From positions 3,016,065 to 3,080,064 of the forward strand of contig NZ_CP026604.1 of NCBI RefSeq assembly GCF_003063625.1: a DNA stretch of 64,000 nt, read 5' to 3'. The translations under genes were made by a program, and so were the position numbers. Below are positions 27,761-36,859 of this stretch, piece by piece. Positions within the stretch are counted from its first letter, which is position 1; every line of letters begins with the position of its first letter. Origin of the DNA: Saccharobesus litoralis. GTDB lineage: Bacteria > Pseudomonadota > Gammaproteobacteria > Enterobacterales > Alteromonadaceae. The notes below the pieces were generated by a model. The model ran no database searches. It was given only the letters and a program-made list of their open reading frames with translations, and was not told the origin of the DNA.

Positions 27761-28243
27761 ATGATCCGACTCGACCGCCGCGGCTGGAACAATGTGCTTA
27801 TTTTTGCCAGCTTAACCATGATACTGCTGTTTAATGGTGTGCATAACAAATTACTGAATAATGAACCGGAATTGGGCAGTATGCATGCTGTTTTTCCTAG
27901 CGAGCAGATATTATTAACCTTGGATATGCCTGGCGTATCAATAGAACGTGTCGGCCGAGGTTGGCGTGCCAACCCTGCAAAGCAATATACAGAGCAACAA
28001 CTCGAAAAATTGATAGTGGCTTGGCAAGCCATGCAAGGCGAGTTATTGAGTGCGACACAAGCAGCTGCTTATCAAGTTAATACTCATCCTGATTATGTGG
28101 TAACAGCTTGGTTTGCCGGACAAAGACAAGGCTATGTTTTACAGATTTATGTTGAGCAAACGGGGTTATTGATTAACGACATTCAACAAGATGTTTGGCT
28201 GCGAGTCGATGATGCCAAGCTAGACACATTATTTATCAATTAA
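27761..28243 (+). CDS. Hypothetical protein with N-terminal membrane anchor
   Basis: The protein has 160 residues. One hydrophobic segment (NVLIFASLTMILLFNGVH, about 11-28) is followed by a soluble, probably periplasmic region of about 130 residues with VGRGWRANPAKQYTEQQLE and WLRVDDAKLD. I recognise no catalytic motif. It ends ten bases before mutM and is likely co-transcribed with it. Its presence in the rpmG-mutM gap suggests a conserved Alteromonadales gene, but no function can be offered. Confidence 0.75.
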   Translation: MIRLDRRGWNNVLIFASLTMILLFNGVHNKLLNNEPELGSMHAVFPSEQILLTLDMPGVSIERVGRGWRANPAKQYTEQQLEKLIVAWQAMQGELLSATQAAAYQVNTHPDYVVTAWFAGQRQGYVLQIYVEQTGLLINDIQQDVWLRVDDAKLDTLFIN

Positions 28244-28253
28244 GTTTGCTGCC

Positions 28254-29069
28254 ATGCCTGAATTACCTGAAGTAGAAGTCACTCGACAGGGTATTGAACC
28301 CCATATTAATCAACAAACTATCACTAAGGTCATTGTACGTCATCGCCAAATGCGCTGGCCAATACCTGAAGAAGTTAGCTTACTACAAGACCAAATCATT
28401 CTGTCAGTTAAGCGCCGAGGTAAGTACTTATTAATTAATACGGCAATTGGCACGCTAATATTACATTTAGGCATGTCAGGTTCGTTAAGAATACTGCCTG
28501 TGACTGCTGAAATTAAAAAGCATGATCATTTTGAGTTGCAGCTTAGTAATGGTCAGTGTTTACGTTTAAACGATCCGCGGCGCTTTGGCGCTGTGTTATG
28601 GCAAAATTGGCAGCAAACAGAGCCATTGAGTCAATTAGCCAGTTTAGGCCCTGAGCCTTTGTCGGATGACTTTAATGCAGCTTATATCAAGGATAAAGCC
28701 AAAACCAAAAGTATTGTGATTAAAAACTTTATTATGGACAGTAAAGTGGTGGTAGGTGTAGGCAATATTTATGCTAACGAGTCGTTATTTTTAGCCGGTA
28801 TTCACCCTAAACGGCCAACCAATCAAGTTACAGAGCAAGAGTGGCAACAGCTTGTTAGTGTGATTAAGCAAGTGCTTGCGGCTGCAATTAAGCAGGGGGG
28901 TACTACGCTAAAAGATTTCACCAATGCAGATGGTAAACCGGGTTATTTTGTACAGTCACTTAATGTATATGGCCGTGGTGGAGAAAACTGTGTCACCTGT
29001 GGCCAAGTGTTAAACGAGTGCAAAATAGGCCAACGTGCCAGTGTGTTTTGTGGCTTTTGTCAAAAGTAA
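28254..29069 (+). CDS. mutM: Formamidopyrimidine-DNA glycosylase
   Basis: The protein has 271 residues. The N-terminus is PELPEVEVTRQGIEP with the catalytic Pro2 and Glu3. LSVKRRGKYLL gives the conserved Lys. NIYANESLFLAGI is the helix-two-turn-helix, and the C-terminal zinc finger is formed by CVTCG and CGFC. It removes 8-oxoguanine and nicks the abasic site. The last codons (CQK stop) are the first unit of a 13-bp tandem repeat, so the stop codon lies inside the repeat. Confidence 0.96.
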   Translation: MPELPEVEVTRQGIEPHINQQTITKVIVRHRQMRWPIPEEVSLLQDQIILSVKRRGKYLLINTAIGTLILHLGMSGSLRILPVTAEIKKHDHFELQLSNGQCLRLNDPRRFGAVLWQNWQQTEPLSQLASLGPEPLSDDFNAAYIKDKAKTKSIVIKNFIMDSKVVVGVGNIYANESLFLAGIHPKRPTNQVTEQEWQQLVSVIKQVLAAAIKQGGTTLKDFTNADGKPGYFVQSLNVYGRGGENCVTCGQVLNECKIGQRASVFCGFCQK

Positions 29070-29137
29070 CGGTCAAAAATAGCGGTCAAAAGTAATGGTC
29101 AAAAGTAATGGTCAAAAGTTTCGCTCAAAAATAACAG
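29060..29137 (+). repeat. 13-bp tandem repeat, six units, overlapping the mutM stop
   Basis: TCAAAAGTAATGG-type units begin at 29060, 29073, 29086, 29099, 29112 and 29125. The third and fourth are identical and the others differ by one to five bases. The first unit supplies the last mutM codons. It looks like slippage expansion of the gene end. Confidence 0.85.
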
Positions 29138-29495
29138 AATGGTTTAACTTGCATTAATTTGGGTCAAAATTCGTCGATTTGTCATATTTTCGTAAGATAT
29201 ATCCCACAGCGAGATACTAATAGTAATTTAAATCAGTAACTTAGCTTTTTTGTTACAATAATATTACAGGTGAGATTGTTGGCGTATAGCACTTTCCGAT
29301 ACACTTTTGTTTTTTCTCTTCTACAATAAACAGCTCACGTCGCATAATAATGTCTGGAGCATGGAGTTATGTGCGGCGGATATAAAACTAAAAACAAGTA
29401 CGAACATTAAATATCAGTTTCAACCCCATTGAAGAAGGATGTTCTTCGATGAGTGAATTCAGTATCCGGTTGCTTACATGACTGGGTAAGAATGA
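29138..29495. other. Non-coding stretch, nothing recognised
   Basis: AT-rich spacer between mutM and the small membrane protein gene. No clear hairpin terminator, repeat of the other families or reading frame was found. The promoter of the following gene is probably here but cannot be pinned down. Confidence 0.4.
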
Positions 29496-29768
29496 GTGCT
29501 GGATCTGATTAGGTTGGGTTATGCAGTGGTGCATGGCAAATCTTGGTTTGTGCAAAATAAAGGAGCTGTACCCGTGGTTGTCATTGTCACTTTATTTGTT
29601 GTTGCCGCTATTGTACTTGCCTCGTTGCTGGTATTACACCTGTATGATCAATCCCATAAGGATGAGAATCCGGACACTGACGATGGCGTACTAAGCCAAG
29701 CGGAAGCCTACATAGCGAAAATTAAGCCAAAAGATATATCCGCTCAGTCATCTAAATCATGGCGTTAA
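29496..29768 (+). CDS. Small single-pass membrane protein, hypothetical
   Basis: The 90-residue reading frame starts at GTG 29496. An ATG at 29492 in another frame meets a stop after six codons. A strong hydrophobic segment (PVVVIVTLFVVAAIVLASLLVLHLY) spans about 26-50. The C-terminal tail is acidic then basic (DENPDTDDGVLSQAEAYIAKIKPKD). No family is recognised. It converges on coaD across about 120 bases. The composition supports a real gene, but start and function are open. Confidence 0.5.
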   Translation: MLDLIRLGYAVVHGKSWFVQNKGAVPVVVIVTLFVVAAIVLASLLVLHLYDQSHKDENPDTDDGVLSQAEAYIAKIKPKDISAQSSKSWR

Positions 29769-29891
29769 TTCAAGCCCCCAAATGGCTTAAAAAATGAATT
29801 GTAAGTTGGCTTAATAGATATTCAGTGGCCGACAATTATTGTTTTGTAGGTCACTGAAAATTGTTGAATATTTCCCCTAACCTCACTTAAA

Positions 29892-30401
<510 letters not shown>

Positions 30402-30510
30402 TTACTTAAACAATAACCGCATTGGTAATATTAACCATAATTGTAACAGTTAACTTTTTGATACCAAAGGTGAATAGAGGAGGAGTCATGTATTCAATAA
30501 AAGATACTGA

Positions 30511-30733
30511 TATAGTCTTCTCGCTCAGGTCTTATGGTTCATTGTCAGCGCTATCTCTCGACTTTGGCTCCTGCGTCGTCCTAACACCTAAATCCATTTA
30601 GGCGGCCCCAATCACATAGTAGAGCATATGCTCATGGGGTCTCAAAGCTTGACGGCTTTGCTTACATGGATGTAAGTACTTAGCGTGAGCAGGATGCGGA
30701 AGCTGCCCTTAAAACCTGATCGCTTTGACTATA
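30511..30733 (+). repeat. R1 element, long form (223 bp)
   Basis: It starts TATAGTCTTCTCGCTCAGG and ends CCTGATCGCTTTGACTATA, with nearly perfect inverted ends and TA at both tips. The central palindrome and the TACATGGATGTA insert match the copy at 2273. It also has an extra CCATTTAGG segment near 30593. Confidence 0.9.
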
Positions 30734-30800
30734 CTTAAATTTCGCTTCGAGCCTCTACTAACCTTTGTCGAAAATAAGCGTTGTAAAATATCCAATTTTT

Positions 30801-30938
30801 GTGGGCGAGCATTTATGCTTGCAGAGCCTGCAAACCTTTCTGACTAAAAGAGCAAAACGACAAGATTTTGTTCCAGACAAATCTTAAGTACCAGCTATCC
30901 GTGCAGGCACAATTTTTTGTTCCAGGCAAATCTTAAGT
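30801..30938. repeat. GAGCATTTATGC-family repeat with internal 24-bp duplication
   Basis: GTGGGCGAGCATTTATGCTT then GCAAACCTTTCTG matches 14954 and 50731. A TTTTGTTCCAGACAAATC-type segment is repeated at 30866-30889 and 30915-30938, the second running into the stop of the kinase gene. The gap from 30393 otherwise holds only R1. Confidence 0.75.
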
Positions 30939-33560
30939 TCTTGTTGGATCGACAAGATCGTTGGACGATAAAGCTAAGTGGATGTGAGTTGCTTTATACA
31001 GCTCCGCCAATTCAATTGGCTTACCGACATGTCCATTAAAGCCTCGTTCTTTATATTTTTTAATGTCTTGTTCAATGACATTGGCTGTTAACGCGATAAT
31101 GGGTAAATTGGGGTGTTGCTCTCTTATGCGCTCGCAAGCTTCAAGGCCGTCCATTTCTGGCATTTGAATATCCATAAAAATTAGTTCAGGGGCAAACTCT
31201 TCAACTAAACTAATCGCTTGTAAACCGTTGGCTGCCACTTGGATGTCAGCATGGGTTTTCGCCATCATAGAGACAAAAATAATTTGGTTTATTTCGTTAT
31301 CTTCTGCTAATAAAATTTTGCGGCCGGTTAAGTCGGGTATTTGTTTGGTGGTGTTTGTGGTTGTTTCACATTCAAGCGAGGCAGTTGGTAAAGGCAGGCA
31401 GACTTCAATTTTAGTGCCTTTGTTTATCTCGCTATTCACCTGGGTATAGCCTTGCATTTTTTCAATTAATTTACTGCAAATTGCCATACCGAGCCCAGTT
31501 CCACCGTATTTACGCGTAGTCGAGTTGTCTGCTTGTTCAAAGCGGCTAAATAACTTATCAACGGCTTGTGGATCCATGCCGATACCATTGTCTTCTACGC
31601 TAAATTTAAGCTCAGATTTGTTTGCCGTCAGCGAGCTATCAACATGAATGCGCACGACCCCCATTTGAGTGAACTTAATCGCATTAGAGACTAAATTAAC
31701 TAAAATTTGTCTTATTTTGGTTGGGTCGCCTATCCAGCCATCGGTGTAATCCTTCGCAATGTCTATTTCTAATACGGTCGACTGTTGACTGGCTTGGTGA
31801 TCAAACTCATGTGCCACTTGCGTCACAATCTCTTTGAAGCTGAATCTAACTTGCTCTAAGCTCATTTTTCCAGCTTCTATCTTAGAAAAGTCTAAAATAT
31901 CGTTGATAATCGCCAATAAGCTTTTACAAGACAAAGTTGCGTTATCGAGTAAGGCCTTGTCATTGTCCGCGACACTATTGGCTAATAATTGTAGTGTGCC
32001 GTAAACGCCATTCATCGGCGTACGAATTTCATGGCTCATATTTGCTAAAAATTCGCTTTTAGCGTGGCTGGCCGCCTCAGCCTCTTTCGATAGAGTGAGT
32101 AAATGTTGCTGTTGTTCAAGTATTTCTTGCTCGGCTAGGCGCTGTTTAGTGACATCGTAACCAATGGCTATTGCCGCGCCACTTGGCAGTTTAAAGTTAG
32201 CCCACATTTGATAGCGTTGTTTACCATTGCGGATCTGAACTTGGTATTCACGAAAGTGTCCATCTGCTTTATTAATGTCTTGGTAAACTTGCTGTTTTAT
32301 TGCATCGTCAGGATAAAACAGGTGCATGGGATCGTCGCAGTCAATAATGTCTTGATGCGAATACCCTAGGGTTGATACACAACAACTATTCCATAATAAA
32401 CATACGCCTTGTTCGTCGAACGAATTAATCATAATAGGGGCGTGCTCAATAATGGCTTTAAATTTAGCTTCATTTATATTGAGTTCAGCTGACTTTTTGT
32501 CTATCGCTCTTTTTAAACGCCAGTTAAAAAGAGACAATAAAGTAATCGATAGCAACAATAGCCCAACAACGGCTAAGCCGACATACAGCCAGTGTGCGCT
32601 AATCGACGCCTGTGGTTTTTCATATGATGCGAGCAACAAGCCTTCAATGCTAGCGTCATTTGGTGCCATATCTAACTCTTTATAAATGGCGGCAATACGA
32701 AAAAAGCGCTCTTTAATCGTGGTGCCAAGCGGAATGACATCAGCATTAATTAATGGCGCAGAGGTTTTTGCTTCATGCAGCAGCTTTTGTTTGTCGGCAT
32801 TAGGTGCGTATTTTTTAATAATAAGATTAGTGATTTCTTCAGGGTTAGCCAGTGCATATTGCCAACCTTGTAAACTGGCGCTAGCAAATTCGCGCGCTCG
32901 CTGCGGGTATTTTTCAGCGTAATCTTGTCGAGTAAAAATAAGATCGCCGTAAAAATCGATGCCGTAATTGGCAGGTTCAATGATTAAGGTGTCGACATTT
33001 TTTTGTAAATACAGGTAAGGTTGATCTGTGGTGTAGACTGACATAGCGTCAGTCACATTATTATGCAAAGCCAAATCGTCGAAGTTATGCGGGATAAAAT
33101 TAAATTGCTCTTGCTTAATACCTAGGCGATTAAACATGGCGGTAATGGTGGCGCCATCTACCCCTTTTTGAAACATAACTCGTTTATTAATTAAATCGTA
33201 AGGGCTGCGGATATTAGATGAGCGTTTAACCATAAGTGCCAGCGGACTGTGTTGAAAAACACTGGATACCACTACAAAAGGTTGGCCGTTAAGTCGCTTT
33301 AACACAATGCTTGAGTCTGCAATAGCAAAATCAGCTTTACCCAGCAGGATATTGTCGAACGGCGTAGATAAAGTATCACGTTCCTTAATTGTCACATCAA
33401 AGCTGGCGTTGGCATAGTAGCCTTTTTCTAACGCTGCATAATAACCGGCAAACTGAAATTGATGTTTCCATTTTAGCTGCAATATAACGGACTCTGCCGC
33501 ATGCAGCCAATAGCTACAACAGGTGAGTAAAATAAAGAGAAAAGTTTTATTAGTCGCCAC
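30933..33560 (-). CDS. Hybrid histidine kinase with fused NMT1/THI5-like binding-protein sensor
   Basis: The protein has 875 residues. After a signal peptide, residues about 22-310 form a periplasmic NMT1/THI5-type binding domain ([23 protein letters not shown], the classic opening). A membrane helix lies near 325-345. Then come a PAS domain with [18 protein letters not shown], a kinase core with the H-box [31 protein letters not shown] and GGTGLGMAI, and a receiver with [17 protein letters not shown] and GKPIELAEL. There is no Hpt domain. The fused binding domain suggests detection of a small molecule, perhaps a pyrimidine or sulfonate-like compound as in the transport family; the ligand is unknown. 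No cognate transporter is adjacent. It appears to be a single-gene transcript. Confidence 0.9.
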   Translation of the reverse strand: MATNKTFLFILLTCCSYWLHAAESVILQLKWKHQFQFAGYYAALEKGYYANASFDVTIKERDTLSTPFDNILLGKADFAIADSSIVLKRLNGQPFVVVSSVFQHSPLALMVKRSSNIRSPYDLINKRVMFQKGVDGATITAMFNRLGIKQEQFNFIPHNFDDLALHNNVTDAMSVYTTDQPYLYLQKNVDTLIIEPANYGIDFYGDLIFTRQDYAEKYPQRAREFASASLQGWQYALANPEEITNLIIKKYAPNADKQKLLHEAKTSAPLINADVIPLGTTIKERFFRIAAIYKELDMAPNDASIEGLLLASYEKPQASISAHWLYVGLAVVGLLLLSITLLSLFNWRLKRAIDKKSAELNINEAKFKAIIEHAPIMINSFDEQGVCLLWNSCCVSTLGYSHQDIIDCDDPMHLFYPDDAIKQQVYQDINKADGHFREYQVQIRNGKQRYQMWANFKLPSGAAIAIGYDVTKQRLAEQEILEQQQHLLTLSKEAEAASHAKSEFLANMSHEIRTPMNGVYGTLQLLANSVADNDKALLDNATLSCKSLLAIINDILDFSKIEAGKMSLEQVRFSFKEIVTQVAHEFDHQASQQSTVLEIDIAKDYTDGWIGDPTKIRQILVNLVSNAIKFTQMGVVRIHVDSSLTANKSELKFSVEDNGIGMDPQAVDKLFSRFEQADNSTTRKYGGTGLGMAICSKLIEKMQGYTQVNSEINKGTKIEVCLPLPTASLECETTTNTTKQIPDLTGRKILLAEDNEINQIIFVSMMAKTHADIQVAANGLQAISLVEEFAPELIFMDIQMPEMDGLEACERIREQHPNLPIIALTANVIEQDIKKYKERGFNGHVGKPIELAELYKATHIHLALSSNDLVDPTRT

Positions 33561-33635
33561 AATACAAATACTTGGATAAATCCCTGTAACAAATATAGTT
33601 TGTTTTTGGCAGTTAGCACTGCTAACCCGCTTTTT

Positions 33636-33673
33636 GTACGAGCATTTATGTTTACTTACCGAGCCTGCAAACC
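33636..33673. repeat. Degenerate GAGCATTTATG-family repeat
   Basis: GTACGAGCATTTATG followed by GAGCCTGCAAACC is a shorter, diverged copy of the family at 30801. It lies between the hybrid kinase and LysR genes. Confidence 0.5.
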
Positions 33674-33691
33674 AAGAGTATTTTTATAAAA

Positions 33692-34573
33692 TTAAAATCG
33701 ATGAAAGAAGTTAGATTTGCCAATATGTTGCTCAAAGCAATGATTAATACAGTCAAACACGCATTTTACCCGTTCAACACCACGGAGGTCAGGATGTTTT
33801 AATAGCCAAAATTGACCATTTAGTTCTTCTATTACAGGGCTCAGCCTCACTAAATTGGGGTTACCTTCCTCAACCCAAGGAACTAACAAAGAGACCCCAG
33901 CACCAGACAATACAAATTGCTGCAAAGCGTGATAGCTATTGACGCGAATAGCAGTGGTAGTTTGCTGAATGTGTTGGTCAATCCATTGCTCAATAATATG
34001 AGCGCGATAATGTTTAGGCCAACGCACCCATGGCGCAGTTTGCCAATCTTGGTAGATAGGTTGTTTCTGTTTTTGGCAGTAAACGGCAAAATCTAAATGC
34101 CCAAGCGGCCTTCCGATTAAATGTTCTGGTGGTTGTTGACCAAAGCGGATGACAATATCCGCTTCGCGCTTATCGATATTCGCATTATGGATATCGGCAT
34201 TTAAATGTAAGGTCAGATTGGGATGTTGTTGGCATAAATTACTGAGTGCTTCACTGACTATGGGTATAAAAATATCGGCTAAATCAAGATATACATCCCC
34301 TTCGATGATCTGATTTTTATTTTCAACAACTTTGACACAGCCTAAAGTGAGAGACTCAATTTCTTCCGCTGTCTGTTTCACCTTTAAACCCGCCTCGGTC
34401 AGAATATAGCCTTGTGGACCTCGTTCATATAAATTGACATTTAACCTGCGTTGAAATTGCTCAAGGCGGCGCGAAACCGTACTGTGGTTTACATTTAATA
34501 TTTGAGCCGCTTTACGCACCGTGCCTTGGCGGATCAAGGCTAAAAAGTATTGATAATCATCCCAGTCTGTCAT
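33692..34573 (-). CDS. LysR-family transcriptional regulator
   Basis: The protein has 293 residues. The N-terminal winged helix (DYQYFLALIRQGTVRKAAQILNVNHSTVSRRLEQFQRRL) is typical of LysR. The effector domain (about 90-290) follows with DADIVIRFGQ-type strands, here READIVIRFGQQPPEHLIGR. LysR genes usually control a divergent neighbour; here that is the SRPBCC gene starting 410 bases away. The inducer is unknown. Confidence 0.88.
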   Translation of the reverse strand: MTDWDDYQYFLALIRQGTVRKAAQILNVNHSTVSRRLEQFQRRLNVNLYERGPQGYILTEAGLKVKQTAEEIESLTLGCVKVVENKNQIIEGDVYLDLADIFIPIVSEALSNLCQQHPNLTLHLNADIHNANIDKREADIVIRFGQQPPEHLIGRPLGHLDFAVYCQKQKQPIYQDWQTAPWVRWPKHYRAHIIEQWIDQHIQQTTTAIRVNSYHALQQFVLSGAGVSLLVPWVEEGNPNLVRLSPVIEELNGQFWLLKHPDLRGVERVKCVFDCINHCFEQHIGKSNFFHRF

Positions 34574-34983
34574 GTTTTCCTGCTTTGCTTATATAAGTTT
34601 TTTTGATATGCCGTGCTTGTTTTTATTAACAATCTATATAACAACGGACAAGTTTAAAAAACATCACCCGTGTAGGTCGAAATTTATTTCGACAATAGCA
34701 GCAGAGCTGCTAAGGACTTGGTTTCTAGGCGCGGTCTTGCCTAATATCTACAGCCATTGTCGAGGCAATCTTCAACTTACAAGTGGGATTTCAACTAATC
34801 AAAATTAAATTAAAACAGCCATAGTGTAATCCACTCTGTTAATTCATACCAAGTTTGTGTTGCAAATTTGCAACGGTGTGGGCGTTTATTGTGTGCATAT
34901 TTCTCCAAATAGAGCTGATACAGTTTTATCCGTGTTACAGCTTAAAGCTAGAAACCAATAGTCAAAGAGAAGGGGATTTATAG
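34574..34983. promoter_or_regulatory. LysR/SRPBCC divergent region with a GTCGAAAT palindrome
   Basis: GTAGGTCGAAATTTATTTCGAC at 34672-34693 is a hairpin repeat of the same family as 59787-59858. The remainder has no clear T-N11-A LysR box that I can defend. The stretch near 34860 (GTTGCAAATTTGCAAC) is a perfect palindrome of 16 bases and is a candidate operator. Confidence 0.45.
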
Positions 34984-35508
34984 ATGGAACCACCAAAAAA
35001 GCACTTTTTACACCGTATTGACGAAACATTAATTATTGATAAAAGTATCGAACAAGTTTGGGATGTGTTGCAGGATTTCAACAACGTTTATACATGGGCA
35101 CCTGCGGTCAGTCATTCTCACGGTATTACTGCGCAAACAAAGGGCCAAGATTGCGGCCGGCGCTGCACCATAGACGGATTAGGCACCGTCGATGAAAAAG
35201 TTATCGAATGGCAGGAAGGTAGGGGTTTTACGTTTGAAGTGACACCACTTGGGCCATTGGATGTGTCACAAAGCCGTTGGTATTTACACGCTCTTAGCCC
35301 TAACTCGACCGTATTAACCGCCAATTTTACTTACAACCTGCGTTTTGGCATGTTAGGTAAAGTTTTGCATAAATTGCTCATGCGTAGAAAACTCGCAACA
35401 ACCTTTAAAGAGGCTTTATACGCACTAAAGACACGAGTTGAAACCGGCCAATTGGTGCGCCCTCATTTAGCAACAAATGAAGCACAAGTAGAGCAATCAG
35501 TGACTTAA
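34984..35508 (+). CDS. SRPBCC (START/Bet v1-like) ligand-binding protein
   Basis: The protein has 174 residues. The opening strand IDETLIIDKSIEQVWDVLQDFNNVYTW is the standard start of the SRPBCC fold, followed by a WAPAV turn, a central sheet and the long C-terminal helix (ATTFKEALYALKTRVETG). The fold has a deep hydrophobic pocket; members act as polyketide cyclases, lipid carriers or dehydratases. No active-site residues identify a subfamily. A strong AAGGGGATT site precedes the ATG. It is divergent from the LysR gene and may be its target. Confidence 0.82.
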   Translation: MEPPKKHFLHRIDETLIIDKSIEQVWDVLQDFNNVYTWAPAVSHSHGITAQTKGQDCGRRCTIDGLGTVDEKVIEWQEGRGFTFEVTPLGPLDVSQSRWYLHALSPNSTVLTANFTYNLRFGMLGKVLHKLLMRRKLATTFKEALYALKTRVETGQLVRPHLATNEAQVEQSVT

Positions 35509-35718
35509 TTATTTTTTAACTAATTGATCGGCAGGGGGTGTTACTCCCTGCGCCTATGTCTTATATGCTTAAGTTTCAGAGCGCTCATTTACGACAATGG
35601 GTTGAAATTTTATCACTGCGGCTTAGGATTATTCTCTCGTCATTCTTGCGCATGCGGTGAGCCAGTGACTTTTGTTGGATAAACATTGATAGGTTTAAGT
35701 AAAAGACACTGGGCTTCC

Positions 35719-35755
35719 AGCGCTGAAATGCATCATTAACCTGAGCGAGAAGACA
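35719..35755 (-). repeat. Degenerate R1 end fragment
   Basis: AACCTGAGCGAGAAGAC at 35739-35755, with AGCGCTGAAATG before it, matches the complement of the R1 left end with a short deletion. The rest of the gap 35509-35826 shows nothing else recognised. Confidence 0.55.
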
Positions 35756-35826
35756 AGACAAAGCTTTACCAACTAGGACCGCGTTTGTACACTAACGCCC
35801 ATTATAAATTCAACCACAAAATCACT

Positions 35827-36318
35827 ATGCACCCTACAGACAAACTGCCACTAGAAAATGGCGCAGCTATATATTTAACCCCTTGTCCTGGTACTAAAGG
35901 TTTAGCATTACGTGAAACTATCAAACAGTTTGCAGAGCAAGGAATTAAAGGCTTAGTGTCATTAACGCCTAAACCTGAAATGGCAAAACTCGGGGTCGCG
36001 GATATGCCACAAATATGCAGTGAATTGGGTATTGCATGGTTTTACGCGCCAATTGATGATCACCAAGCGCCAAGCAATGAGTTTGATATTGAATGGCCAT
36101 CGCAAAAAGATCAGGTTCATGCCATTTTAGATAAGCAACAAGGCGTAGCTTTACATTGTATGGGCGGTCAAGGTCGAACGGGTACTATTGCAGCGCAGCT
36201 ATTAATAGAACGCGGACGTGATTACGAACAAGCAAGGGCAGAAGTCAAAGCAGTTAAACCCGGCGCACTGACTATTGAAAAACAAACGGATTATTTAAAA
36301 GCGCTAGCGGCTAAGTAA
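35827..36318 (+). CDS. Dual-specificity (CDKN3-like) protein phosphatase
   Basis: From the ATG at 35827 the protein has 163 residues; an in-frame TTG at 35785 would add 14. The signature HCMGGQGRTG matches the HCxxGxxR(S/T) loop of cysteine phosphatases, giving the nucleophilic Cys and phosphate-binding Arg. An upstream Asp (PIDDHQAPS) is suited as the general acid. Members remove phosphate from Tyr, Ser/Thr or other small phosphoesters. There is no signal peptide. The substrate is unknown, and no kinase is adjacent. Confidence 0.8.
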   Translation: MHPTDKLPLENGAAIYLTPCPGTKGLALRETIKQFAEQGIKGLVSLTPKPEMAKLGVADMPQICSELGIAWFYAPIDDHQAPSNEFDIEWPSQKDQVHAILDKQQGVALHCMGGQGRTGTIAAQLLIERGRDYEQARAEVKAVKPGALTIEKQTDYLKALAAK

Positions 36319-36344
36319 GAGGTCAGTGGTAGTCAGTAGAATAA

Positions 36345-36419
36345 TGGCGCTCCCATCAGGAATCGAACCTGAACTTCAGCTTCCGGAGAGCTGCGTGATA
36401 TCCATTTCACCATGGGAGC
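36345..36419 (-). tRNA. tRNA-Arg (CCG anticodon)
   Basis: The minus strand folds into a full cloverleaf of 75 bases with encoded CCA: acceptor GCTCCCA/TGGGAGC, discriminator G, D-stem GTGA/TCAC, anticodon stem CAGCT/AGCTG around the loop CTCCGGA, and T-arm TCAGG/CCTGA with TTCGATT loop. The anticodon CCG reads CGG arginine codons. Confidence 0.95.
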
Positions 36420-36523
36420 GCGAGATGTCGAAAGGACGCTGCGATTCTATATAAAGGTTAACAAAATCGCCAGCGCTTTTAGGCTAAGTCATTGAATTTG
36501 TGTTTAACTGCTGTTTTTTTGTT

Positions 36524-36859
36524 CTAATCAAATACATCACTGGGATCTGTGCCGTGGCGAAATTCTTCGCTGAGCTTTTCCAGAAGTATTGCGTCAACTA
36601 AACCTTGATGGCGCATTTGTAATAATTGCAGTGCCGCTTTTGAACGACAAAGATTATCAAACAAGTTCGCGCATAATTGGTCTCGCTCTATAACAGCCTC
36701 ATAATGTTTGTCGTACCTCTCTTTCAGTGATAGGCCGCTGTTTTCAGTTATTGTTTGAAATTGAGTGAGTGATTCACGATAAAATTGCTCCAATGCTTGT
36801 TCGCGGATCTGTTTAAATATTTCCCAATCGGTTTCTTTCATCCAGTTTGTTTCGTTCAT
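36524..36859 (-). CDS. Hypothetical protein, 111 residues, helical
   Basis: The stop of the diguanylate cyclase gene and this start abut without a gap, so the two genes are translationally linked. The sequence is acidic, mostly helical and soluble (DWEIFKQIREQALEQFYRESL, DQLCANLFDNLCRSKAALQLLQMRH). No family is recognised. Tight linkage suggests a partner or modulator of the DsbA-GGDEF protein. Confidence 0.7.
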   Translation of the reverse strand: MNETNWMKETDWEIFKQIREQALEQFYRESLTQFQTITENSGLSLKERYDKHYEAVIERDQLCANLFDNLCRSKAALQLLQMRHQGLVDAILLEKLSEEFRHGTDPSDVFD

